Shown here: positions 6,154 through 12,256 of the stretch, piece by piece
Numbering within the stretch: position 1 is the first letter of the stretch
Layout of the letters: every line of letters begins with the position of its first letter
Assembly (NCBI GenBank): GCA_002350445.1
Contig: DEEV01000123.1
Location: 14,023-26,995, forward strand
Reading direction: 5' to 3'
DNA length: 12,973 nt
DNA from: Treponema sp. UBA2869
Lineage (GTDB): Bacteria; Spirochaetota; Spirochaetia; Treponematales; Treponemataceae
Program-made: the position numbers and the translations under genes
Notes under the pieces: model-generated
What the model saw: only the letters and a program-made list of their open reading frames with translations
Told to the model about the DNA's origin: nothing
Databases searched by the model: none

Positions 6154-7427
6154 TATCTAACTTGTCCTTCTCCGTCTACCAAATATTTTGTTGTCGTCAG
6201 CACTTTAATTCCCATTGGGCCGCGGGCATGCAGCTTCTGAGTAGAAATTCCAAGTTCTGCGCCAAAGCCAAACTCGCCGCCGTCTGTAAAACGAGTGCTG
6301 GCATTTACATAAACGCAGCTTGCATCAATCATATTCTGGAAAAGCCTTGTGTTTGCGCGACTCTCAGAAATAATGCTTTCGCTGTGCTTTGTATTGTGCG
6401 AATTTATATAGCTGATTGCTTCTTCTATTGAATCCACAACTTTTATGCAGCATTCGTAGTCCAGATATTCATTACCAAAATCGGCGTCGGTGGCTGGAAC
6501 AATGGTGGTTTCGACAGGCTCAACCACCGCATTTTGCAAGATTTCATATGCTCTTTCATCTGCATGCATTTTTACGCGGCCTGCAAAAGTTTTTTCCAGC
6601 TTTGGAAGGAACTTTTCTGCAACAGCTTTGTGAACTACAATACATTCAATTGCATTGCAAACCGAAGGACGCTGAATCTTTGCATTTTCTGCAACACGGC
6701 AAGCCATTTCTAAATCAGCAAATTCATCAATATAAAGATGACATACTCCGCTTCCAGTTTCAATAACCGGAACGCGCGCATTCTGCACAACATTCTGAAT
6801 CAGCCTTTTTCCTCCGCGCGGAAGACAAACGTCAATCATTCCAACTGCATTCAAAATTGCATCAACATCGCTGTGATCATGGTCACGAACTTCAACCAGT
6901 TCTATTGCTTCCGGAACACCGCCTTTTACACCGGCAAGTGCTTCACGAATTACGCGCACAATTTCAACATTTGACTTATACGAAGAAGAAGAACCGCGCA
7001 ACAAAATTGCGTTTCCACTTTTATAAGCAAGACTAAACGCATCAACCGTAACGTTCGGTCGATTTTCATAAATAATTGCTACAACACCAAGCGGAACGCG
7101 CACCTGGCGAATCGTCATCCCATTAGGAGTTTTCCAGCCTGCAACCTCTTCGCCAACGGGGTCTGTCTGGCCAATCACCTCGCGAAGGCTCGCAATAATT
7201 CCATCAATTCGTTTATTGTCCAGCATAAGGCGATCAATAATTGATTCAGAAATTCCGGCTGCACGAGCAGCTTTTACATCTTCATCATTTGCCGCAATAA
7301 TCGAATTACGATTTTTGTCCAGCGCATCTGCAACTGCACACAATGCGGCATTTTTTTCACTGGCATTCTGCAGCGCAAGTTTCTGACTTGCAGCACGAAG
7401 GGAATCGGTTGTAGTTTTTAAATTCAT
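6153..7427 (-). CDS. proA: Glutamate-5-semialdehyde dehydrogenase (gamma-glutamyl phosphate reductase) with an in-frame repeat insertion
   Basis: ProA reduces the ProB product with NADPH to glutamate semialdehyde, which cyclises and is then reduced to proline by ProC (not in this window). I chose the ATG at 7425-7427 (424 aa): GAGGAG lies 6 bases upstream, and the longer frame to 7475 reads through a repeat. Family motifs are ENRPNVTVDAFSLAYKSGNA (121-140), the catalytic cysteine C257 in RPSVCNAIE, the signature around EEAISYINSHNTKHSE (335-350), and GAELGISTQKLHARGPMG (389-406). Residues 301-308 (VVEPVETT) are encoded exactly by a dispersed palindromic repeat. They lie in the loop before IVPATDADFGNEYLDY, where family members have no such segment. 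The total length is about 8 residues above the usual 415-417. The rest of the protein appears intact, so the enzyme is probably active. The stop TAG uses a base from the adjoining element. Confidence 0.95.
   Translation of the reverse strand: MNLKTTTDSLRAASQKLALQNASEKNAALCAVADALDKNRNSIIAANDEDVKAARAAGISESIIDRLMLDNKRIDGIIASLREVIGQTDPVGEEVAGWKTPNGMTIRQVRVPLGVVAIIYENRPNVTVDAFSLAYKSGNAILLRGSSSSYKSNVEIVRVIREALAGVKGGVPEAIELVEVRDHDHSDVDAILNAVGMIDVCLPRGGKRLIQNVVQNARVPVIETGSGVCHLYIDEFADLEMACRVAENAKIQRPSVCNAIECIVVHKAVAEKFLPKLEKTFAGRVKMHADERAYEILQNAVVEPVETTIVPATDADFGNEYLDYECCIKVVDSIEEAISYINSHNTKHSESIISESRANTRLFQNMIDASCVYVNASTRFTDGGEFGFGAELGISTQKLHARGPMGIKVLTTTKYLVDGEGQVR
6154..6173. repeat. 20-bp direct repeat, copy within the proA 3' end
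   Basis: This perfect match to 6059-6078 covers the final proA codons. The 95-bp period holds the 75-bp hairpin element. Confidence 0.9.
6504..6528. repeat. Palindromic repeat copy inside proA
   Basis: GGTGGTT (6504-6510) and AACCACC (6522-6528) form a perfect 7-bp stem around TCGACAGGCTC. The copy is 25 bases long. Read on the minus strand in the proA frame it gives VVEPVETT. It shares arms and core with copies at 7501 and 10119. Confidence 0.9.
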
Positions 7428-7433
7428 AAAAAA

Positions 7434-7439
7434 CTCCTC
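7434..7439 (-). promoter_or_regulatory. Shine-Dalgarno that fixes the proA start
   Basis: GAGGAG on the minus strand, 6 bases before the ATG at 7427. Immediately upstream lies a palindromic repeat (7449-7490). Confidence 0.8.
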
Positions 7440-7448
7440 GTGATAAAT

Positions 7449-7490
7449 GGTGGTTGCGGTCCCTGAGGCTCTCAAAAGATTGAAACCACC
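7449..7490. repeat. Palindromic repeat copy in the proA leader (GGTCCCTGAG type)
   Basis: GGTGGTT (7449-7455) and AACCACC (7484-7490) flank a 28-base interior with CGGTCCCTGAG, the variant also found at 8351-8392. It lies between the likely proA promoter region and its ribosome binding site. Confidence 0.75.
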
Positions 7491-7500
7491 TGTTTATGAC

Positions 7501-7533
7501 AAGCGGTAATTTCGACAGGCTCAATCACCGCTT
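7501..7533. repeat. Palindromic repeat copy upstream of proA
   Basis: AAGCGGT (7501-7507) pairs with ACCGCTT (7527-7533). After one mismatch, ATT pairs with AAT. The core TTTCGACAGGCTCAAT matches the other copies. The arms differ in sequence from GGTGGTT yet stay complementary. Confidence 0.8.
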
Positions 7534-7567
7534 AAAAAAAAAGACCGGAACTTTTTAGCCCCGGTCT
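7533..7567 (-). terminator. Rho-independent terminator of the 173-aa gene
   Basis: On the minus strand AGACCGG (7561-7567) pairs with CCGGTCT (7542-7548) around a 12-base loop, followed directly by an uninterrupted T-run (7534-7542). It starts 13 bases after the stop codon and separates this gene from proA, which must have its own promoter at about 7428-7532. Confidence 0.9.
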
Positions 7568-7580
7568 GCTTAAATCATTT

Positions 7581-8102
7581 TTAGTAATTTGCAAGGAAAT
7601 ACATTCCAAGCATCATAGCTAACCGGCATTTTTCTTCTGACCATTCAGTTTTGGGAGGAAGGTTTGAAATGTACCACCAGAAAATACCAAATTCAGGGTC
7701 AATGCGAAGAGTATACTGTGCAAAATCAGGTGTGTCAGGTTTCTGACCAAACATAAGGAAAACTGCCTGATTAATCAATTCAAGGAAAAGACCGTAATTG
7801 TCTTTCCAGGTTGTACCGTTTAGAAATTCATTAAGCTGATAAAGCAACTTGTCTTTTAATGCTATATCAGATTTTTCTACCCAGGTTTTCTGAACTAAAA
7901 GTGTAAGGTTATTTTTGAAACTTGTTACAAGCTTTTCTGAATCATTGGTATTTGTTTTTGAAAAATCATTTTTTGCACCGAACGCAGTTGCGATTTTATC
8001 TGCCGAAGTATCAGCGGTCTGCTCACTTTCCAAAAAAGTTTCCAGTGCCGAAATTGTTGAAGCGTCTAAAAAATCTGTAATAAACTCATCTTGTTTTAAC
8101 AT
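7581..8102 (-). CDS. Hypothetical protein, soluble, 173 aa
   Basis: I do not recognise a family. The protein is acidic, with no signal peptide or membrane span. The N-terminal half is rich in Ser, Thr, Asp and Lys (FLESEQTADTSADKIATAFG). The C-terminal half is more ordered and aromatic (DNYGLFLELINQAVFLMFGQ; DPEFGIFWWYISNLPP; CRLAMMLGMYFLANY). The frame is open to 8243, but only with a TTG start, and those extra 47 residues look like translated AT-rich leader. A promoter-like pair at 8169-8197 lies inside them, so I start at the ATG at 8100-8102, although no clear Shine-Dalgarno precedes it. It is monocistronic with its own terminator, and divergent from xylB across 380 bp. Confidence 0.65.
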   Translation of the reverse strand: MLKQDEFITDFLDASTISALETFLESEQTADTSADKIATAFGAKNDFSKTNTNDSEKLVTSFKNNLTLLVQKTWVEKSDIALKDKLLYQLNEFLNGTTWKDNYGLFLELINQAVFLMFGQKPDTPDFAQYTLRIDPEFGIFWWYISNLPPKTEWSEEKCRLAMMLGMYFLANY

Positions 8103-8168
8103 ATAGAAATAATAAAGATAAAAACGGGAATATTCAAGTAGTAAACCAAAAAACTCTAGGGAAAATTC

Positions 8169-8197
8169 CCTATAAGATTGTATAAGCAAAATTTCAA
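8169..8197 (-). promoter_or_regulatory. Promoter candidate for the 173-aa gene
   Basis: On the minus strand TTGAAA (8192-8197) and TATAGG (8169-8174) are 17 bases apart. Transcription would start near 8162, leaving a leader of about 60 bases before the ATG at 8102. This supports the shorter start. Confidence 0.45.
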
Positions 8198-8268
8198 TTT
8201 CTGTATTAAGACAGAAAAATTTTGCCTCATTCTTTTGTTCCAAATCTAATCATAAGATTTTCTTCTTA

Positions 8269-8296
8269 TTGACTATTTTTTGTGATGGAATAAAAT
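8269..8296 (+). promoter_or_regulatory. Promoter candidate for xylB
   Basis: TTGACT (8269-8274) and TAAAAT (8291-8296), 16 bases apart, each match the sigma70 consensus at five of six positions. The transcript would carry a leader of about 180 bases that includes the whole GC-rich palindrome mosaic. Confidence 0.55.
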
Positions 8297-8325
8297 TTGA
8301 AAAAACAGGTTAGGCTATGGAACCC

Positions 8326-8459
8326 CTGCGAAGCAGCCGACCGCAGCGGCGGTGGTTTCGGTCCCTGAGCGGAGTCGAAGGGCGAAACCACCAGAGCGAG
8401 GACGGTGAGCGCCAGCGAAGGGTGTAACAGCCGACCCGAGCGAAGCGAGGGGAACCGTC
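8326..8459. repeat. GC-rich palindrome mosaic in the xylB leader
   Basis: A run of small inverted repeats with tiny loops: CTGC-GAA-GCAG (8326-8336), CCGC-A-GCGG (8341-8349), the 42-bp palindrome at 8351-8392, and a 59-base unit bounded by GACGGT (8401-8406) and ACCGTC (8454-8459) that contains CCCGAGCGAAGCGAGGGG. The 9-mer CAGCCGACC occurs twice (8334-8342 and 8428-8436). The composition is far from that of flanking DNA, which points to accumulated repeat insertions. Confidence 0.65.
8351..8392. repeat. Palindromic repeat copy in the xylB leader (GGTCCCTGAG type)
   Basis: GGTGGTTTCG (8351-8360) pairs perfectly with CGAAACCACC (8383-8392). The interior carries GTCCCTGAGCGGAGTCGAAG, in which CCCTGAG and GTCGAAGGG are related in reverse complement to the TTCGACAGGCTCA core. 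Confidence 0.85.
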
Positions 8460-8482
8460 AAAAAACTAAAAAGAGGTTAGAA

Positions 8483-9967
8483 ATGAAAACTGTTGCAGGA
8501 ATTGACCTTGGTACACAGAGTATGAAGGTTGTAATTTACGACTACGAGAAAAAAGAGATTATCGAAAAGGCTAGCTGTCCGATGGAGTTGATTTCGGAGG
8601 CAGACGGAACTCGTGAGCAGAAGGCTGAATGGTTCGACAAGGGACTTGAGGTTTGTTTTGGAAAGCTTTCTGCTGAGAACAAGAAGACTATCGAAGCTAT
8701 TGGTGTTTCTGGTCAGCAGCATGGTTTTGTTCCGCTCGATAAGGACGGAAAGGCTTTGTATAACATTAAGCTCTGGTGCGATACTGCAACTACTGAACAG
8801 TGTGCTTATATCACTAAGAAAGCAGGCGGCGACAAAAAGGTTGTAAAGCTTCTTGGAAACCTTATGCTTCCTGGTTTTACAGCTCCAAAAATTCTCTGGC
8901 TCAAAGACAACAAGCCTGAGGCTTTTGCCGCTCTCAAATATATTATGCTTCCACACGACTATTTAAACTGGAAGCTCACAGGCGAGTACGTTATGGAGTA
9001 CGGTGATGCCTCTGGTACTGCTTTGTTTGATTCTGCAAACCGCTGCTGGTCTAAGAAGATTTGTGACATTATTGATCCTAAATTGCTTGGCTTGTTGCCT
9101 AAGCTGATTGAGCCAAGCGCTCCTGCCGGAAAGGTTAGCGCTGAAGCTGCTGCCGCTTACGGTATTCCTGCTGGCATTCCTGTTTCTGCTGGTGGTGGAG
9201 ACAACATGATGGGTGCTGTTGGAACTGGTACTGTTGCTGACGGATTCCTTACTATGTCTATGGGTACTTCTGGTACTCTTTATGGATATTCTGATAAGCC
9301 AATCAATGACCCTGCAAATGGTCTTTCGGGCTTCTGTTCATCTACTGGTGGATGGCTCCCACTTCTTTGTACAATGAACTGTACTGTTGCAACTGAGTTT
9401 GTTCGTGGTCTTTTCCAGCTTGATGTTAAGGATCTTGATGCTGAAGCTGCTAAGGCTCCTTGTGGATCTGAGGGTGTTCTTGTAATGCCATTCTTCAATG
9501 GGGAGCGAACTCCTAACCTGCCAAACGGACGTGCAAGTATTACTGGTCTTACTTCTGCTAATACTAACCGCGCAAATATCGCTCGTGCTTCTCTTGAATC
9601 TGCTGTATTTGCTATGCGCGGTGGTTTGGATGCATTCCGTAAGCTTGGCTTTAAGCCTCGCGAAATCCGCCTGATTGGTGGTGGTTCTAAATCTCCACTC
9701 TGGCGCCAGATTGCTGCAGATATTATGAATCTTCCAATCCGCGTTCCAGCATTGGACGAAGCAGCTGCTCTCGGTGGTGCTGTTCAGGCTTTGTGGTGTC
9801 TTAAGAATATGAATGGTAAGTGTGATATCGCTGAGCTTTGTGCTGAACACATTACTCTTGATACTTCAAAGAGTGCAGATCCTATTCCTGAGAACGTTGC
9901 AGCTTATAACGCTGCATATGAGGAGTATAACAAAGTTCTTAATGCAGTCGCTCCGTTGTATGAGTAA
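8483..9967 (+). CDS. xylB: Xylulokinase
   Basis: XylB phosphorylates D-xylulose with ATP to xylulose 5-phosphate, feeding the pentose phosphate pathway. It is a FGGY-family kinase of 494 aa, normal length. Visible motifs: phosphate-1 GIDLGTQSMKVVIYD (6-20), SGQQHGF (76-82), LWCDTAT (97-103), EYGDASGTALFD (172-183), catalytic D240 in SAGGGDNMMGAVGTGTV (235-251), SMGTSGTLYG (259-268), and the C-terminal IGGGSKSPLWRQIAADIM (398-415) with DEAAALGGAVQALW (425-438). The ATG at 8483 is set by AAGAGG 6 bases upstream; the frame continues to 8405 only through repeat DNA. No xylA, xylose transporter or regulator is present here. Codons favour AAG, GCT, GGT and CTT more than neighbouring genes, which suggests high expression or a different origin. 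A second xylulokinase 3' end lies 89 bp downstream. Confidence 0.96.
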   Translation: MKTVAGIDLGTQSMKVVIYDYEKKEIIEKASCPMELISEADGTREQKAEWFDKGLEVCFGKLSAENKKTIEAIGVSGQQHGFVPLDKDGKALYNIKLWCDTATTEQCAYITKKAGGDKKVVKLLGNLMLPGFTAPKILWLKDNKPEAFAALKYIMLPHDYLNWKLTGEYVMEYGDASGTALFDSANRCWSKKICDIIDPKLLGLLPKLIEPSAPAGKVSAEAAAAYGIPAGIPVSAGGGDNMMGAVGTGTVADGFLTMSMGTSGTLYGYSDKPINDPANGLSGFCSSTGGWLPLLCTMNCTVATEFVRGLFQLDVKDLDAEAAKAPCGSEGVLVMPFFNGERTPNLPNGRASITGLTSANTNRANIARASLESAVFAMRGGLDAFRKLGFKPREIRLIGGGSKSPLWRQIAADIMNLPIRVPALDEAAALGGAVQALWCLKNMNGKCDIAELCAEHITLDTSKSADPIPENVAAYNAAYEEYNKVLNAVAPLYE

Positions 9968-9985
9968 TCTGGACAAAGCTTATGG

Positions 9986-10010
9986 CGGGTTTACGATTTT
10001 TGGAAACCCG
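9986..10010 (+). terminator. Hairpin after xylB, non-canonical terminator
   Basis: CGGGTTT (9986-9992) pairs with AAACCCG (10004-10010) around an 11-base loop, 18 bases after the xylB stop. No T-run follows, so it may only protect the 3' end, or it may belong to a repeat. Confidence 0.4.
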
Positions 10011-10022
10011 ACAAACGGCTGA

Positions 10023-10053
10023 GTCAAGGCCTTGAGCGTAAGCGTGCCTTGAC
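10023..10053. repeat. 31-bp inverted repeat between xylB and its remnant
   Basis: GTCAAGGC (10023-10030) pairs with GCCTTGAC (10046-10053), and inside it CTT (10031-10033) with AAG (10040-10042). It ends 3 bases before homology to the xylB tail begins, which may mark an insertion or recombination joint. Confidence 0.6.
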
Positions 10054-10056
10054 CAG

Positions 10057-10110
10057 ACGTATGCAGAGTATAATAAAGTGCTGAATCAGGTGGCTCCACT
10101 TTACGTGTAA
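10057..10110 (+). pseudogene. Remnant of a second xylulokinase gene (last 17 codons and stop)
   Basis: Translation from ACG at 10057 gives T, then YAEYNKVLNQVAPLYV, then TAA. The intact xylB ends YEEYNKVLNAVAPLYE. Thirteen of 16 residues agree, and both end at a stop in the same place. Within the shared residues, seven codons differ only synonymously (for example AAC/AAT, GTT/GTG, CCG/CCA). The copy therefore diverged while still under selection as protein and is not a recent tandem slip. Upstream in this frame there is a stop at 10039-10041 and no further similarity. Confidence 0.75.
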
Positions 10111-10118
10111 TTTATAAA

Positions 10119-10161
10119 GGTGGTTTCGACAGGCTCAACAACCAGGGCTCTCGAAACCACC
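10119..10161. repeat. Palindromic repeat copy downstream of xylB
   Basis: GGTGGTTTCGA (10119-10129) pairs with TCGAAACCACC (10151-10161), an 11-bp perfect stem. The left half continues as GACAGGCTCAACAACC, which matches the proA copy (6504-6528) with one change, so a shorter alternative hairpin is possible. Confidence 0.85.
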
Positions 10162-10174
10162 ACATTTAAGGGGG

Positions 10175-10198
10175 TAAAAATGCACGGATGCATTTTTA
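10175..10198 (-). terminator. Terminator-like hairpin at the end of the EAL gene
   Basis: TAAAAATGCA (10175-10184) and TGCATTTTTA (10189-10198) form a perfect 10-bp stem with a 4-base loop, and overlap the stop codon of the EAL gene (10196-10198). The T-run lies inside the descending stem. The near-symmetry could let it serve both converging transcripts. Confidence 0.6.
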
Positions 10199-12154
10199 AC
10201 ATACCTCCTGTATTTCATATTCTCCGGAAATGATTTTGTCCAGAAAATCCTCTTTTGGCATTGGTTTTCCAAATAAATAGCCCTGCAGCCTTTGGCAACC
10301 AATTGAACGCAGAAAATCGTAGGCCTCTGGAGTTTCAACACCTTCTGTCAATGTCTGCATTCCTATTTTCTGTGCCAGATCAACTATGCTTGAAAGAATT
10401 GGCTGAGTCTTTTTATTTTCAGAAAATTTCGAAAGAAATTTCATATCAATTTTCATTGTATCAAAAGAAAAATCCTTAAGAACGTTTAAGCCGGAATAGC
10501 CCGAACCAAAATCGTCAAGCCAGAGAGAAAATCCTTGTTCGCGGAACATATCTATTGCTTTTTTAAGCTTATCGTCTGTATCGGAAAGTGCACTTTCGGT
10601 AATTTCTATATGAACATCTTTTTTAGAAATTCCATATTTTTCGATACACGCCGCAACTTCGTTTACAGGGTCAGCAAGCTCAAAATCAAGACGCGAAAAA
10701 TTAATTGAAACCGGCAAAATCGGGTGCTTGTTTTCGTACGCATATTTTATATTCTTGCAAACTGTTTCCATCACATACATATCAAGCTTATGAATCTGAT
10801 GATATTCTTCCAGAATCGGAATAAAAATTCCCGGCGAAATCATGCCGTAAACCGGGTCATCCCACCTTGCAAGTGCTTCTGCCCCGCAAATTTTGCCTGT
10901 AGGTGCCCATACAACCGGCTGGTAATAAACATGGATATATCCGGTTTTTAAAGCAAAATCTATATTGTTTATAATGTATTTTTTGCGTCGGAATTCAGAA
11001 TCCATATCTGTATTGTATTCTGCAATATCGTGCATAAAGTGCTTTTTTACCGAAACGCTGGCATAGCGGGCTTTATCCAAAGCAATACTTGGCGCAATAC
11101 AGCGGTCAATTGGCGTATAAACTCCGCATTTTAAGCCAAGGCTGATTTCACCTTCAGAAGTGTTAATCATTTCTTTAATATGCAAAAGCTTCTCTTCAAG
11201 ATTTTCTGCTTTTGTAAACGCAATAAAATGATCATCAGAAAAGCGTGCAACAATATCACCGTCAAAAGTTTTGTTGATTTCCTTTCCAATTGAACGAAGA
11301 AATTTATTGCCGCGTCGGAATCCGTATTTTTCGTTGTAGTTCTTAAAGTTTTCAATATCCATAAAAACAAAGCGGACTTTTGAAAGATCAGTTTTTTCGT
11401 TATTCAAAATACCTATGGATTCGCGCTGAAAATAATCAAGGTTTGCAAGGCCGGTAAGTTCATCAACAAGTGATTTATTTTTAAGATAAAGCGTAAGTTT
11501 TTCCAGATTATCATCTTTTTGCGCTTCTATTCGCCGCTGATGATGAATATTCAAGCCTGTCATTAAAAGAACAATCCAGCAGGTAAAAGAATTTACAAAA
11601 ATGCTGTATGTAAGCGGTTTTATTGTACTCTGAAGGTAAAGGTAAATTCCAAACGAAAGTGTAAGAATAATAAAGTGATTGATTGGATGCCAAATTAAAA
11701 GTACAAGGCTAAAAAGTTCCATTGTAAGAAAAACAAAAACCTGCCCGCGCTGGTCATAACTTTTGTATGAAATATAAAGCCCAAAAGAAATTGCAATTAT
11801 CGTAAAAAACACGCGGATAATCGAACCCAAAATAACATTTTTAGTTTTTCCGCGCAAATAAGCAATTGAATAAATGAGCATTGCAATTGCCGTTAAAAGC
11901 AGAATAATATATGCCGCTTCATGCTGAATAAGCCACAAAAAACTACGCTGCCCGTCACTAAAAATCTGGCCGGTAAAAACCGAAATAAGCATCCAGATTT
12001 CAAGCACAGCTACAATTATACTTACGTAAATGCTGGACACAACATTTGAACGAAAAAGATAATCTTTTACATACGCCGTATATTTTACATGTGGAATTTT
12101 GTTGAGAATTTTTGAAAAAACTTTTTTCTTTGTTTTTAGCTGTTCTGTGCTCAT
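10196..12154 (-). CDS. Membrane-bound GGDEF-EAL protein, probable cyclic-di-GMP phosphodiesterase
   Basis: The protein is likely to hydrolyse cyclic di-GMP at the inner membrane in response to a signal sensed by its membrane part. I chose the ATG at 12152-12154 (652 aa), because the longer frame (TTG at 12196) begins upstream of a TATAAT box at 12176-12181. Six hydrophobic segments lie at about residues 38-199, followed by a short linker helix (about 200-225). The GGDEF domain (about 226-380) has DELTGLANLDYF but RFSDDHF (304-310) in place of the GGDEF loop, so it is probably not a cyclase and may bind GTP or be structural. The EAL domain (about 390-640) keeps the catalytic set: EAL (E426), N485 in NFS, E520 in ITES, DDFGSGYSGL (D547, D548), K568 in KIDMKF, EGVET (E604) and Q624 in QGYLFG. 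It is a single gene, convergent with xylB and divergent from the ExoIII gene. Confidence 0.93.
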   Translation of the reverse strand: MSTEQLKTKKKVFSKILNKIPHVKYTAYVKDYLFRSNVVSSIYVSIIVAVLEIWMLISVFTGQIFSDGQRSFLWLIQHEAAYIILLLTAIAMLIYSIAYLRGKTKNVILGSIIRVFFTIIAISFGLYISYKSYDQRGQVFVFLTMELFSLVLLIWHPINHFIILTLSFGIYLYLQSTIKPLTYSIFVNSFTCWIVLLMTGLNIHHQRRIEAQKDDNLEKLTLYLKNKSLVDELTGLANLDYFQRESIGILNNEKTDLSKVRFVFMDIENFKNYNEKYGFRRGNKFLRSIGKEINKTFDGDIVARFSDDHFIAFTKAENLEEKLLHIKEMINTSEGEISLGLKCGVYTPIDRCIAPSIALDKARYASVSVKKHFMHDIAEYNTDMDSEFRRKKYIINNIDFALKTGYIHVYYQPVVWAPTGKICGAEALARWDDPVYGMISPGIFIPILEEYHQIHKLDMYVMETVCKNIKYAYENKHPILPVSINFSRLDFELADPVNEVAACIEKYGISKKDVHIEITESALSDTDDKLKKAIDMFREQGFSLWLDDFGSGYSGLNVLKDFSFDTMKIDMKFLSKFSENKKTQPILSSIVDLAQKIGMQTLTEGVETPEAYDFLRSIGCQRLQGYLFGKPMPKEDFLDKIISGEYEIQEVC

Positions 12155-12175
12155 AAACTTCGCTCTATTAATTAA

Positions 12176-12203
12176 ATTATAGAACAAAGTATGCAAAACA
12201 CAA
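12176..12203 (-). promoter_or_regulatory. Promoter of the GGDEF-EAL gene
   Basis: A perfect TATAAT (12176-12181) has TTGTGT (12198-12203) 16 bases upstream on the minus strand. Transcription would start near 12169, about 15 bases before the ATG at 12154, with a weak GAAG site between. This places the annotated start downstream of the upstream TTG. Confidence 0.6.
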
Positions 12204-12256
12204 ATTTTTTATTTTTTTTTGTGCCATTTTTTTTATGATTATGGTATCTTTTTTAT

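Larger units (their letters stand above)
8103..8482. other. Divergent intergenic region between the 173-aa gene and xylB
   Basis: These 380 bases hold no convincing gene. From left to right: an AT-rich leader for the minus-strand gene with a promoter-like pair (8169-8197), an AT-rich stretch with a plus-strand promoter for xylB (8269-8296), then an abrupt change at about 8317 to a GC-rich mosaic of small palindromes (8326-8459), and last the xylB Shine-Dalgarno AAGAGG at 8471-8476. Confidence 0.8.

Noticed and set aside
6059..6173. Integron cassette or attC site: the 20-bp direct repeats contain GTTAGAT on the minus strand, which fits the GTTRRRY core
   Set aside because: An attC site needs an inverse core (RYYYAAC) pairing with it on the same strand, and none is placed correctly. 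The repeats are direct and are explained as the duplicated proA 3' end. No integrase or other cassette is present.
8103..8243. N-terminal extension of the 173-aa protein from a TTG at 8243
   Set aside because: There is no ATG or good ribosome site, the sequence is aromatic, AT-driven low-quality protein, and a promoter-like pair lies within it. It is not fully excluded.
8326..8459. CRISPR-like or tandem repeat array in the xylB leader
   Set aside because: There is no regular repeat length or spacer pattern; only short palindromes and one duplicated 9-mer.
8405..8482. Longer xylB frame starting at 8405
   Set aside because: The extension translates the palindrome mosaic. The conserved kinase N-terminus starts at 8483 with AAGAGG at the right distance.
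10057..10110. Simple recent tandem duplication of the xylB 3' end
   Set aside because: About a quarter of the bases differ, and differences in shared residues are synonymous. This needs long independent evolution as coding sequence.
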